Positions 26,901 through 35,080 of a stretch of 64,000 nt of DNA are shown here, piece after piece. A model generated the notes under the pieces. That model was not told where the DNA came from and did no database searches. It saw only the letters and a list, made by a program, of their open reading frames with translations. Origin of the DNA: Methanosarcina siciliae T4/M (lineage in GTDB: Archaea; Halobacteriota; Methanosarcinia; Methanosarcinales; Methanosarcinaceae); NCBI RefSeq assembly GCF_000970085.1, contig NZ_CP009506.1, positions 1,488,001-1,552,000 of the forward strand, given 5' to 3'. The position numbers and the translations under genes are program-made. Position 1 is the first letter of the stretch; every line of letters begins with the position of its first letter.

Positions 26901-27826
26901 TTCCATTCAAAAAGAGGCGCTGGATTTGGATAAAGAGGAACAAATTCACTTCTTACATCACAAGTTATAAATTCACGGCATTCATCAAAATGAATACCTT
27001 CTGGCCATAATACTTTAATATCAAATTTGTCTTGATAATCAACATCCTTCCATATAGAGGAACACATGTGACCTCTTGCTAGAACAGGATTTTCTCTGTA
27101 AATAAAGTTAAGCTCGTCATTTTCTTCTGAATCAATGGACTCTAATTTGCAATCATTTCCAAGAATAACACGTATAGAAGGCTGATAAAGAGACGATTCG
27201 ATCACTTTGTCTCCATAACAATCTCCGATCTTTAACTCATTAATCAGACTCAGCATAATATGGAGTGAATTTTTGACCTTTATCCTACTATTCAATACAA
27301 CTTTTCCGTCTATTCCCTCGTAAACAGTTATTTCGTTAGAGGATTCTCCAGACGTATTAAGATTAAAAATTTTACAGTAAGGCTTTCGTTTCCAAGAAAA
27401 TTCTGTTTCAGCCACGTCCATTCTATTAGAATTTTCGGAAACAAGTTCTTCTTTGAAATATCTTCCCCAAGTTACACAGACTTTCAAATAAGGATCTTTA
27501 CCCTTAACTAAGAAAGATATTCCAAATGATTTAGATCTTACACGAGGATCAAGTTCAGATGGGAGTGTTGAATATGTTTTTTCCTGTGAATCAGAATCTT
27601 CTGCCCCCTTATCATCCCCCTCAACATTGAGAATTTCCGACTCTGGACCAAGTTCTCTTTGTTTGCAATCCTTTGGAATAATAACTCCAGTGATGTATTC
27701 TGTATAAGGATCTGCTTCAATTATTGTTTCCTCAGATCCATTTCTGGGTCCTAAAACTTCTTTTATCAACTCTTCAATATATTTTTCCCGCACATTCTCA
27801 CTCCACAAAGTCCAATAAATATTCAA
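23984..27826 (-). CDS. drmA: DrmA, SF2 helicase of DISARM
   Basis: 1280 residues. Walker A PTGGGKTES (about 458), DELH motif in DMIVQDELHLMDGPLG (about 864), motif III SSATV (about 910), and a C-terminal helicase lobe with FGTGVDIPHLSLMVVNGQP (about 1070) and QATGRVGRDHGA (about 1100). Two Cys-pair regions (CPVCGTWL; CPNPECDL) are inserted between the lobes. This is the layout of DrmA, the core helicase of DISARM. It acts with DrmB on incoming DNA. The gene is AT-rich and preceded by a 209-base gap from the glycosylase gene, which may hold an internal promoter. Confidence 0.88.
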   Translation of the reverse strand: MNIYWTLWSENVREKYIEELIKEVLGPRNGSEETIIEADPYTEYITGVIIPKDCKQRELGPESEILNVEGDDKGAEDSDSQEKTYSTLPSELDPRVRSKSFGISFLVKGKDPYLKVCVTWGRYFKEELVSENSNRMDVAETEFSWKRKPYCKIFNLNTSGESSNEITVYEGIDGKVVLNSRIKVKNSLHIMLSLINELKIGDCYGDKVIESSLYQPSIRVILGNDCKLESIDSEENDELNFIYRENPVLARGHMCSSIWKDVDYQDKFDIKVLWPEGIHFDECREFITCDVRSEFVPLYPNPAPLFEWKNFEILNSPVFSALKLSEMWDETEIKGYLDPILKSYEKWILMNETSLEGFSDKDKIIAKKLIDKQKICLKRINGGIESLQKNKDILLSFCFANKVIWLQNLWKKGGKLKESNIDFVWRPFQLAFFLMNLESLSNKDSEFRDYVDLLWVPTGGGKTESYLAMMAFVMALRRRNAQTRFRNGDKDNKDITGAGTSIISRYTLRLLTVQQFRRTLIMITAAEYLRVFNNQGLSGWRPQKCSISNDWLYGTVRFSVGMWVGGGVSPNHLRGEQGAIKALQNSSSSEGEPAQIVKCPVCGTWLAVPSSGLPAGINKIYLVIKYEKTLSELKSHVSKITSVSNLIKEIQVSDNRCLSNCFIMYITLDSSRKVDEKEFDDIISKLEKELNVKVVSFRPSRPGYFPSYNEVGRKKDSPVDFEIFCPNPECDLNSNVNYKEGVPSNVSGSSKKKLPDGLFVKDDSSPFAENSHIPIPAYTVDEQIYHRCPTIIVSTADKIARLAFEPKSSYIFGNVKKYNGFYGYYRDDSEELLPNNYTKNAISKYSTNVNPFLPPDMIVQDELHLMDGPLGSMFGIYECIVDGLIRESGGIPKYIASSATVNDAAIQVKSLFNRPLFQFPAYGLTFKDSFFVKMPAWSSGWNENRPGRVYMGIYAPGRGPLTPIIRIWSRMLQTGEENCSEKDIVNFWTLVGYFNSIRELGGNRSLFREDIIERLNNISKGSVRNLDAEKVVELSSRINSTDIPQLLEELEQGKKRTINENPDAIFTTSMFGTGVDIPHLSLMVVNGQPKTTSQYIQATGRVGRDHGALVVTFYKAGRARDLSHYEIFTGYHHRINIEVEPASVSPFSDGCLEKAAGPAIVSFLRNMPDPSSRWFVESGHIIQSEESLNDFEKFLSRCLPRDVSKKTIQCFRSQYDRWLGISQKLGFTKNLVYNEYTLYRPPEKNVILGDPAHEKVGLCVVYKNAPQSLREIEETTAFEV

Positions 27827-28035
27827 TAAAAAATAATTATCAAAGAGGTAATCTGTTAAATATTCAACAATATTATACTAAGTTAGTATTCTAAAATTTG
27901 TTTAAATATTTTTCGATAAAATTATTTATCCAGATTCGTATTGTTCTAAATAAATATTTTATATTTATTTTTGAATAACTATCTTCAAAAAAGAATTCAA
28001 ATAAAAAAGTGTTAAGAATCATAATTGTAAAGAAT
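27827..28035. other. 209-base gap inside the DISARM operon
   Basis: Very AT-rich with several TATA-like runs on the minus strand (near 27950-27965 and 27840). No gene is called. A second promoter for drmABC is possible, separating them from the methylase/glycosylase pair. Confidence 0.25.
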
Positions 28036-28710
28036 TTACAGTTCTGAATTATATATACAAATGTCTCTAAGACTACAAATTTCACATCTGGGTTTTTCTC
28101 CGGGAATGCAAATCGCGTTTGCAAAATCAATTAAAGCAAAAGAGACGGTTCTGGGGTCCCAGAAATTGACAAGATCATACATAATTCCATAGAAAAGCTT
28201 GCTTCTCCTCGATGAATCAGTAATTTTTAGCCCAAAAATTCTTCCAAGAACACGAACAGTATTTGTATCGAGTACTGGTTCAGGAAGGTTATAGCCAAAA
28301 CATAGAATGGCTGCTGAGATATAATTTCCCACTCCCGGCATTGCCATTAATTTTTTCCTGTCCAGAGGCAACTTCCCCCCATATTTTTCTATGACTTCGA
28401 CAGCCATGTCGTAAAGTAAATCTGCACGCCAGAAAAGTCCAAGGGATTTTAAATCGGCTCTAACTGCTTCGCGACCAGCCTTAACAATTGACTCAAAATC
28501 AGGATATTTAAAAATAAATTGTTCGTAAACATCTTTTACCTGATCAGCTTTTGTTCTGTGAAGCATCACTTCAGCAACGGTAATTTTATAGGGATCAGAG
28601 GTTTCTCTCCATGGAAACTTTCTGAGATTTTCCTCTCCCCATATAAGAAGTTCAGTGCGTATTATTTTTATTTTTGAGAAATATTCTTTATCTCTGGTAA
28701 TTGTATTCAT
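28036..28710 (-). CDS. HhH-GPD DNA glycosylase, Mig/T:G-mismatch type, in DISARM operon
   Basis: 224 residues, endonuclease III superfamily. FPWRETSDPYKITVAEVMLH (32-51) is the N-terminal signature shared by MutY and Mig. The helix-hairpin-helix is MPGVGNY (124-130) and the catalytic Asp is D148 (VLDTNTVRV). The position that is Lys in Nth and Ser in MutY is Tyr130, as in Mig.MthI (Tyr126/Asp144, the same spacing), which excises T from T:G. A C-terminal Fe-S motif is present as C-x7-C-x2-C-x5-C (CIPGEKPRCEICSLRDIC), one residue longer than usual. It overlaps the C5-methyltransferase gene by 4 bases. Inferred role: repair of deaminated 5-methylcytosine created by the partner methylase. Confidence 0.85.
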   Translation of the reverse strand: MNTITRDKEYFSKIKIIRTELLIWGEENLRKFPWRETSDPYKITVAEVMLHRTKADQVKDVYEQFIFKYPDFESIVKAGREAVRADLKSLGLFWRADLLYDMAVEVIEKYGGKLPLDRKKLMAMPGVGNYISAAILCFGYNLPEPVLDTNTVRVLGRIFGLKITDSSRRSKLFYGIMYDLVNFWDPRTVSFALIDFANAICIPGEKPRCEICSLRDICIYNSEL

Positions 28711-29978
28711 GAAATCTCTTTAAGCATCTTTTCTATTTCAACTGCTATCCCTTTAGCCATAAGAGGAGGCACAGCATTACCAATCTGTGCATACTGCGCG
28801 ATTCTTGGACCTTCAAATTTATAATTATCAGGAAATGACTGTATCCTTGCCACTTCTCTAACTGTCATAGATCTTGCCTGTTTGATATCAGGATGAATGA
28901 AATAGTGACCATCCTTTGATATGTGAGCAAGTACAGCATGGGAGTAACCATACTGATTGACCACCTTAAATCTATCCAGAAACGACGTTTTATTCCTATG
29001 TGTCTGGAGTTCCGGAGACAGCTCATTATATTTTAACCGTTTTCTCTCTTTATCCCATTTTTCAATTGCAAGTCTGTATATGATACGATCTCTGGGGTTA
29101 TGTATTCTTGCGTTGTGTTGAATGAGTATATCTTTTTTTTCTCGAATCATAAATCTTTGAAGATATTCAGATGTCCTTGAGAATGGCCTTGTATACTTTG
29201 CAGGGCTATCAGTACCTTCACCGGCCTGCAATGGAGGGAGGTCTTTCAAAAGGGACGAGACATGGAACCTGCTGGGAGGAATTTTTAAAAAGTCAGGATA
29301 TGAAAGATCATATTCATCTTTCCAGCCGATAAATATTATCCGTTTCCTTTCCTGAAGTACACTGAAATCTTTTGCATTTAGTATGTGGGCTACTGTTTTA
29401 TATCCAATTTTTTCCAGTTCTTCATGTAAATTTGAGTAGATAATCCCATTTATTGCACTTTTGATTCCCGGAACGTTTTCGAATACGAAAATTTTTGGCT
29501 CAAAGCTTTTTAAGAACGAGACGTAATGCCTGTATAGATAGTTACGGGGGTCGTTTTTCATTTCTTTTGGCTTCCTGCCTCTCCCAGCAACAGAATAAGC
29601 CTGACATGGTGGTCCTCCTATGACGACGTCAACCGAATCTCTATCAATGATTTTTAAATGATCCTGAATTTCTTTTATCGTATCAGTTTCATTTGATTCG
29701 GTTATTTCTCCCTGTAACAATCCCGCCGGCGGCATTTCCAGTTCATTAAATTTTTGAATAAATTCATCTCTGTTTAAGTTTCCAGAAATATAATCTCTAT
29801 AAATCCCTTCATTACTGGAATCTTTTAGAGCATGGTAAATAGCTCTGGTTTCTAGAGAATTTCTGGCATGGTCATTTTTCTCTATATGAGAAACAAATTT
29901 GAATCCATTCTGAAAGAACCCTTCTGAAAGCCCTCCAGCGCCAGAAAACATATCAAGAACTGTGTATTTTGATTTCAT
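28707..29978 (-). CDS. drmMII: DNA (cytosine-5) methyltransferase, DrmMII-type
   Basis: About 423 residues. Motif I LDMFSGAGGLSEGF near the N-terminus, motif IV GGPPCQAYS with the catalytic Cys (about 125), motif VI FENVPG, motif VIII QERKRIIFIG, and motifs IX/X with RSMTVREVARIQSFP and YAQIGNAVPPLMAKGIA. ATG 29978 is chosen because GGTGA lies 8 bases upstream; GTG 29990 would add four residues. An insertion of about 60 residues between motifs I and IV is unusual in position. Known: class 2 DISARM carries a 5mC methylase (DrmMII) that marks self DNA. First gene of the operon, 4-base overlap with the glycosylase. Confidence 0.9.
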   Translation of the reverse strand: MKSKYTVLDMFSGAGGLSEGFFQNGFKFVSHIEKNDHARNSLETRAIYHALKDSSNEGIYRDYISGNLNRDEFIQKFNELEMPPAGLLQGEITESNETDTIKEIQDHLKIIDRDSVDVVIGGPPCQAYSVAGRGRKPKEMKNDPRNYLYRHYVSFLKSFEPKIFVFENVPGIKSAINGIIYSNLHEELEKIGYKTVAHILNAKDFSVLQERKRIIFIGWKDEYDLSYPDFLKIPPSRFHVSSLLKDLPPLQAGEGTDSPAKYTRPFSRTSEYLQRFMIREKKDILIQHNARIHNPRDRIIYRLAIEKWDKERKRLKYNELSPELQTHRNKTSFLDRFKVVNQYGYSHAVLAHISKDGHYFIHPDIKQARSMTVREVARIQSFPDNYKFEGPRIAQYAQIGNAVPPLMAKGIAVEIEKMLKEIS

Positions 29979-30024
29979 CCAGAAATTCACCGAAACTGTT
30001 TTTCTTTTTTACTTTACTCATTCT

Positions 30025-30032
30025 CTATAAAA
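30025..30032 (-). promoter_or_regulatory. TATA box of the DISARM operon
   Basis: TTTTATAG on the minus strand, about 47 bases upstream of the methyltransferase ATG at 29978. A start near 30003 would leave a leader of about 25 bases. Confidence 0.45.
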
Positions 30033-30200
30033 TGATTAACATCAGATGAAATTGGAATATATTAACATGTTGATGCGGATCATCTGATTTTAAAATTTTT
30101 AAATTTTATCCTCTCTCACCCAAACTACACCTTTAAATCCCTCCTCTCCCTTTTCTATCTCACAATATAACTCTCATAACTTTCACTAGGTGACATTTTT

Positions 30201-33047
30201 ATGAATAATAGGTTGTACAAATATTACCCCGAGGACTTCGGGGAGCTTAATGTTGACGTTTTACATATGAACCTGGCTTTCGATGTCTATGATGACAGGA
30301 CGAGCGTGAAGTCTCTGCTAAGGATAAGGACCAGGGACGGGCCGCTTGAGAAGCTGGAGTTGAACTGCAGGGACCTGGAGGTCCGGGCTGTGAGCTGTAT
30401 ACAGTCCGAGGTCTCTTACAGGTACAGGAAGGATGATGCAATTCTCGAAATCAATTTCATGGATGTGGTTCCCCCGCAGACCGAGATTGCGATTGTTACG
30501 GAGACGGTCTGCAGGCCGACGAAGAATATCCTTGAGGGGCTGTACTATGACGAGACTCCGGCAGGGGCTCCTCCGCAGCAGATCACGCAGTGCCAGCAGT
30601 GGGGGTTCCAGAGGATCGTGCCCTGTATTGACGATATGTGTGCAAAATGCACTTACAGGACAACCATCATTGCGGACTCGCGGTATACGAACCTGATCAC
30701 AAACGGGGACGTCGCAGTCGAGCGGCAGACCGTAAAGCCGGGGAGGGACAAAATCGTCTATGACAACTCGGTAACCCCGATGGCTACGTATCTCTTTTTC
30801 CTGGGCGTGGGGACCTATGCGACTTTTAAGCGGGAATTTGAGTACCCGGACGGGGATACTTTCATGCTCGAACTCCTGGTGCCGCCCGGCTCAAGCGAAG
30901 AGGCTGCCGAAAAAGCGCTTGACATCCTGCACGACGCGGTCATGTGGGTCTATCTTTTTACAGGGCCAGAGCAGTATGATGAAGCCAGGCTGCCTGTCAG
31001 GAAAGAGCTCTGGGAGCTTGTCCGCAAGCGAGAGGACATGAAGCTTGAGGGAAAGGAGGATAGGCTGGAAGGGCTTCGGGAGCTCAGGGAAAAGCTTGCC
31101 GGGCTTGTCGCAGGCATTACTCCCGGGTACAAATATACCGGGACCGTCTACAGGGAAATCGGGATGCAGAACTCGGATTTCGGAGGCATGGAAAATGTCG
31201 GGAACACCACGATCACCACAAACCGCATAATGCCTTTCCCGCAGATCACGGACCCGGCTTTTGAGTACATGATCCGGGTCAAGGTACACGAATATTACCA
31301 CAACCAGAACGGGTCCGAGGTTACCGGAAAGAGCCCGTTTGAGATCTGGCTGAACGAAGCCGTGACCGTGCATGTCGAAGAGCAGTACCACGCCTTCCTC
31401 TTTGGCGAAGACTACCAGAGGCTCGGCAGGGCGCTTGACCTGCTTGCCCCGGCTTCAGGAACTTTTGCCCTGGACTCGGGAGCGGCTTCCATGCCCATCA
31501 TCCCTGACGGCTTCAATGACCCCAATGACCTGATCACTGCCGTTACTTACGTAAAAGCTCCCGAATACGTGCGTATGGTCGAGACCCTTATAGGCAGGGA
31601 GACTTTTGTCAGGGGACTGGACCGCTACTTCAAAAAGTTCAGCCACTCAAACGCGACCACGGATGACTGGATAGAAGTCATGGAAGAAGAAAGCGGGCAG
31701 CCCTTAAAGGAGATGTCCGAGGTCTGGCTGAAGCAGATCAGGTTCCCGGTAGTCGAGGTCTCTGCCGAATACGACAGGGATGAAAGGAAGTTCACTTTCC
31801 TCATCAAGCAGAAGGTACCTGCGGGCGGAAAGCCCTGGGAGGTCCCTTTCAAGGCAGCTCTTGTTGACGAAAACGGAAACGACCTTGCCGAAGTCCTGGA
31901 ACGGATCAGCGAGGAAACTTCGACGATCACGATTGAAAACGTGGACCTTCCGGCTTTTCTCTCTCTGAACAGGGGCTATTCTTTCTACGGAAAACTCGTC
32001 TACATGGCAAGCCAGGAAGAGCTCCTGCTGCAGGTCCGGAAAGACAGCGACATCACAGGCAGGTTTACGGCTTTCTATACTCTCGTGGACCGGGAAAAGT
32101 TCAGGCTGCTTAAAAATCCTGACGCAAAGCCTTCCGAAGAATTTGTAGATCTCTATTACAAGCTCCTGAACGACCGGCAGCTCCTTGAACGGGCGGGCGG
32201 GCAGTTCCTCACCATTTTTGAGTCCGTGGAAGACGAAGAATTTGCCCACAATTACCAGGCCCTCTACGACGTAAAACAAAGAATTCTGAAGGCTGTTGCC
32301 TGGAAGTACAGGAGTTCCATAATTTCTGCCTACCGCTTCTTTGAAAACTCCTCGGTTTCAAGGGACTCGAGCCTCGAAGAAGCTGCAAGGGTAATCAAAG
32401 CCCGTCAGGCCAAAAACATCTGCCTGAACATCCTTGCAACCCTCGATACGCCGGACAGCCATACCCTCATAAAACAGCAGTTTGAGGCCGCAACCTGTGC
32501 AACGGACCGGTTGAACGCCTTTGCCTCCTATCTTAACAGTTCGGCTCCTGATAAGATTGAAGTCCTCAGGTCCTTTGAAGCCGAATCCAGGCAGAACCTT
32601 ATTGCCTGGGAAGCCTTCCTCGGAGTAATAGGCAGCAACAGCAGTATTGATGCTGTCGAACTTGTCAGGGAGATGGAAAGGTCAGATGCCTTCAGGATCG
32701 AGCAGACAAACGACCAGCGTGCCCTTTACGGCAGCTTTGCGAGGAACCGCAAGAAATCCCTCCAGACCGAAGAAGGCAGGGCTCTCTTTGCGGAAATCCT
32801 GGGAAAACTGGCTCGCGTAAACGAGTACAGTACTGTCAATATGCTCAATACCTTTGCAAACATAGACCTGATGGAATCAAAGTATCATATCCCACTGGTC
32901 AAGATCTTGGCAGACCTCCTCGGAGAACTGGACTCGCAGAAGTTCCCGAGCGTTTATAACAGGATCAGAAAACTCCTCCTCGGAGCCCCGAAAGCTGTCA
33001 AAGCCTACGGCATAGAACACGGGGAAATTCCGGCTCTGCAATCCTGA
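30201..33047 (+). CDS. M1 family aminopeptidase (aminopeptidase N-like)
   Basis: 948 residues. An exopeptidase-type GGMENVG motif lies at about 328-334. The zinc site is HEYYH at about 363-367, with the third ligand Glu exactly 18 residues after the second His (PFEIWLNEAVTVHVE). The domain order fits M1: N-terminal beta domain, thermolysin-like catalytic domain, Ig-like domain (about 520-600), helical C-terminal domain. It removes N-terminal residues from peptides; cytoplasmic, with no signal peptide. AGGTGA stands about 8 bases before ATG 30201. Markedly GC-richer than the defence island to its left. Monocistronic, ended by a strong hairpin. Confidence 0.9.
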   Translation: MNNRLYKYYPEDFGELNVDVLHMNLAFDVYDDRTSVKSLLRIRTRDGPLEKLELNCRDLEVRAVSCIQSEVSYRYRKDDAILEINFMDVVPPQTEIAIVTETVCRPTKNILEGLYYDETPAGAPPQQITQCQQWGFQRIVPCIDDMCAKCTYRTTIIADSRYTNLITNGDVAVERQTVKPGRDKIVYDNSVTPMATYLFFLGVGTYATFKREFEYPDGDTFMLELLVPPGSSEEAAEKALDILHDAVMWVYLFTGPEQYDEARLPVRKELWELVRKREDMKLEGKEDRLEGLRELREKLAGLVAGITPGYKYTGTVYREIGMQNSDFGGMENVGNTTITTNRIMPFPQITDPAFEYMIRVKVHEYYHNQNGSEVTGKSPFEIWLNEAVTVHVEEQYHAFLFGEDYQRLGRALDLLAPASGTFALDSGAASMPIIPDGFNDPNDLITAVTYVKAPEYVRMVETLIGRETFVRGLDRYFKKFSHSNATTDDWIEVMEEESGQPLKEMSEVWLKQIRFPVVEVSAEYDRDERKFTFLIKQKVPAGGKPWEVPFKAALVDENGNDLAEVLERISEETSTITIENVDLPAFLSLNRGYSFYGKLVYMASQEELLLQVRKDSDITGRFTAFYTLVDREKFRLLKNPDAKPSEEFVDLYYKLLNDRQLLERAGGQFLTIFESVEDEEFAHNYQALYDVKQRILKAVAWKYRSSIISAYRFFENSSVSRDSSLEEAARVIKARQAKNICLNILATLDTPDSHTLIKQQFEAATCATDRLNAFASYLNSSAPDKIEVLRSFEAESRQNLIAWEAFLGVIGSNSSIDAVELVREMERSDAFRIEQTNDQRALYGSFARNRKKSLQTEEGRALFAEILGKLARVNEYSTVNMLNTFANIDLMESKYHIPLVKILADLLGELDSQKFPSVYNRIRKLLLGAPKAVKAYGIEHGEIPALQS

Positions 33048-33086
33048 ATTATCTGGAACAAGTAAGCTTTACCTAAAACCGTTTTC

Positions 33087-33113
33087 TTTGCTCCGGTATT
33101 TTCCCGGAGCAAA
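33087..33113 (+). terminator. Hairpin after the aminopeptidase gene
   Basis: TTTGCTCCGG (33087-33096) pairs perfectly with CCGGAGCAAA (33104-33113), a 10-bp stem with a 7-base loop, 40 bases after the stop codon. Confidence 0.6.
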
Positions 33114-33362
33114 ACATTTTACTCGAATTTCCTGCCTGTTTTTCAGATCTCTCTACATTTAGTGAGTTCGTTCTTTTTTATAGGTCCGGTGAGTCTGTCT
33201 TTTGCGGATAGGGCAGGGAAGTCTATTATATTAAGATAGATAAATATAATTGAGAATTCGGGGGCAAAGTCAGGGAAATTCAAAACTCGCTTCTTTACTC
33301 TATAAAGTTTCATTTTCAAGATCAGTACATTTTCTGATTCGGCTATCTCGGGAAGAGGGAGA
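33114..33362. other. Intergenic, promoter region of DUF1622 genes
   Basis: No gene. An AT-rich TATA-like run (TATATTAAGATAGATAAATA, about 33225-33246) could drive the DUF1622 cluster. Confidence 0.25.
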
Positions 33363-33701
33363 ATGGTGTTTGAACTTACCGGTGTGGTTCTGAAGGCATT
33401 TGTAATATTTTTTGAATCTGTGAGTGCGGTTCTGATTACTTATGGGGGACTAAAAGCTGCAGCTAAAATCTTTTTTATGGAGGTTCACAAGAAGCCCGAA
33501 GACTACAGGAGCATAAGAAAAGAATTCACGGACAAAATTCTTTTCGGGCTTGAACTGCTGATAATTGCTGATTTGATCGAAACTTTGAGAAAGCCTTTCC
33601 TTGAAGAACTGCTGGTAGTTGGAGCCATCGTGATTATCAGAACTATTCTTGGTTACTTCCTGAGTAAGGAAACAGAAGAATCTGTCTTAACCGAATCTTG
33701 A
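33363..33701 (+). CDS. DUF1622 membrane protein, tandem copy 1
   Basis: 112 residues with three hydrophobic helices (VLKAFVIFFESVSAVLITYG; ILFGLELLIIADLIETL; ELLVVGAIVIIRTILGYFLS). A conserved cytoplasmic segment RSIRKEFTDKILFGLELL and the ending RTILGYFLSKE define DUF1622. Three copies follow each other here on one strand, differing at many positions. Function unknown; the small helical hairpin and the Glu/Arg-containing membrane segments suggest oligomerisation, for example as a channel subunit (inference). Confidence 0.8.
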   Translation: MVFELTGVVLKAFVIFFESVSAVLITYGGLKAAAKIFFMEVHKKPEDYRSIRKEFTDKILFGLELLIIADLIETLRKPFLEELLVVGAIVIIRTILGYFLSKETEESVLTES

Positions 33702-33719
33702 GGGGCTTGAGGGATAAAA

Positions 33720-34052
33720 TTGGTCCAGGGACTGTTTAATACATTTCTACAATTCTTTGAATGGGTCTTCGAAGCGATTGGTACAATTATTATAATTTAC
33801 GGAGGGCTGAGAGCAGTAGCTCAAATCATTCTTCAGGAAATATCAAAAAGGTCTTACAACCTGGGAGATATCAGAAAGGAACTTACAAACAAAATACTCT
33901 TCGGGCTCGAATTTTATATCGTCGTTGCTGTTTTCGGAACCATGAGGGATCCTTCAATGCAGGACCTATCTATTCTGGGTATAATAGTGCTTATCAGGAC
34001 CGTACTCGGCTACTTCTTGAATAAGGAAATTGAGGAGTATAAGTTTGATTGA
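33720..34052 (+). CDS. DUF1622 membrane protein, tandem copy 2
   Basis: 110 residues, TTG start at 33720 supported by GAGGGAT 7 bases upstream; no in-frame ATG precedes the conserved FFEWVFEAIGTIIIIYGGLR segment. Same three-helix layout (RKELTNKILFGLEFYIVVAV; RTVLGYFLNKEIEE). It lies 18 bases after copy 1, so the two are cotranscribed. Confidence 0.78.
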   Translation: MVQGLFNTFLQFFEWVFEAIGTIIIIYGGLRAVAQIILQEISKRSYNLGDIRKELTNKILFGLEFYIVVAVFGTMRDPSMQDLSILGIIVLIRTVLGYFLNKEIEEYKFD

Positions 34053-34098
34053 AATTATTATGAATTTATCCCGGGAAATGAAATGTCATAATTGTTAT

Positions 34099-34116
34099 CC
34101 GGGAACCTTTTCCCGG
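34099..34116 (+). terminator. Hairpin between DUF1622 copies 2 and 3
   Basis: CCGGGAA (34099-34105) pairs with TTCCCGG (34110-34116). It may attenuate or process the transcript between copies 2 and 3. Confidence 0.4.
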
Positions 34117-34149
34117 GTTTCGGGATCTGACTTTTGAGGGGGGAGCAGA

Positions 34150-34485
34150 ATGACATTTGCATATTACGAAGGGCTGGTACTGGACGTATTCTTTACTCTG
34201 TTCAACATCATGGGATCTTTTCTTATAATATACGGCGGGCTCAGGGCAATGTCGGGGGTTTTCCTGATTGAAGTTTTGAAAAAACCGTATAGCTACCAGC
34301 AGGTGAGAAAAGAGCTGACAAACAAAATTGTCTTCGGGCTTGAGTTTTTCATTGCAGCCGATGTCCTGGAAACCGTAAGGAATCCCACGCAGGAAGAATT
34401 GCTCCTGCTTGGTATGGTTGTATTGATAAGAACGGTTCTTGGTTATTTCCTCAGCAAGGAGGTTACGGAATACGAGCTGGATTGA
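34150..34485 (+). CDS. DUF1622 membrane protein, tandem copy 3
   Basis: 111 residues, ATG 34150 after GGGGGGAGCAG. Closest in sequence to copy 2 (IYGGLRAM; VRKELTNKIVFGLEFFIAAD; RTVLGYFLSKEVTEYELD). About 100 bases and a hairpin separate it from copy 2. Same inferred membrane topology; function unknown. Confidence 0.8.
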   Translation: MTFAYYEGLVLDVFFTLFNIMGSFLIIYGGLRAMSGVFLIEVLKKPYSYQQVRKELTNKIVFGLEFFIAADVLETVRNPTQEELLLLGMVVLIRTVLGYFLSKEVTEYELD

Positions 34486-35080
34486 AACAGGGTTAAAAAT
34501 TCCGGATTCGAAATCTGCCCGGTTCTCTGTACCTTTAACACTGCCATTTCTCTCTCCCGGGCCTGGCACATGAAAAAAATTCAAAAACTTTCGAGTTTTT
34601 CTTAATCCTCTCTTCTCTACTCTTCCTGAAGATAGATGAACTGCTTTTAGATGCATACGGTATGCCTGCTTCTGCGGAGCTATTATAAAGCCGGAATACA
34701 GTACAACTCTAAAAAAACAGTATGATTTAAAAGCAAGTAAAGTGTTAAGGATACAAAATATTATTAAACTCCAATATTATACTAATCTGAAATCCAGATT
34801 ATGCTGACCTGAACTCCGGGTTGTCTTAATAAACTGACATGAAATTGTACAATAAAATGATATGAAATAATGTAATAAATTTAGTAACAGATACCGTCAT
34901 GAGTTATGCAATGACATGAAATCATATAAATGTGAACATGAAATTGTGAAATCATGTAAACGTGAACATGAAATCGTGAAACCGTGTAATAATTGCGTAC
35001 CAAATATTAATCTGAAATCGGGTGCTAGTTGAAATCCGATATCCGGATAATTCAAAATTATCAGAAACAGGAGCAATTTA
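34486..35080. other. Long leader/intergenic region before thrC
   Basis: No gene supported on either strand (a 196-codon minus frame spans copy 3 and is a shadow). The right half (34840-35000) is a run of degenerate repeats rich in ACATGAAAT and GTGAA. Confidence 0.4.
34914..34990 (+). repeat. Degenerate about 30-bp tandem repeat
   Basis: Three units start with ACATGAAAT (34914, 34936, 34966) and continue GTGAAAYCRTGTAAAYGTGA with changes; the first is shortened. Non-coding. It lies in the thrC upstream region. Confidence 0.55.

Noticed and set aside
30247..32279. Long minus-strand ORFs (166 and 191 codons) across the aminopeptidase gene
   Set aside because: Antisense shadows of a GC-rich gene whose catalytic motifs are all on the plus strand.
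34066..34656. 196-codon minus-strand ORF
   Set aside because: It spans DUF1622 copy 3 and its hairpin on the opposite strand; composition (Arg/Gln/His-rich) is that of a shadow frame.
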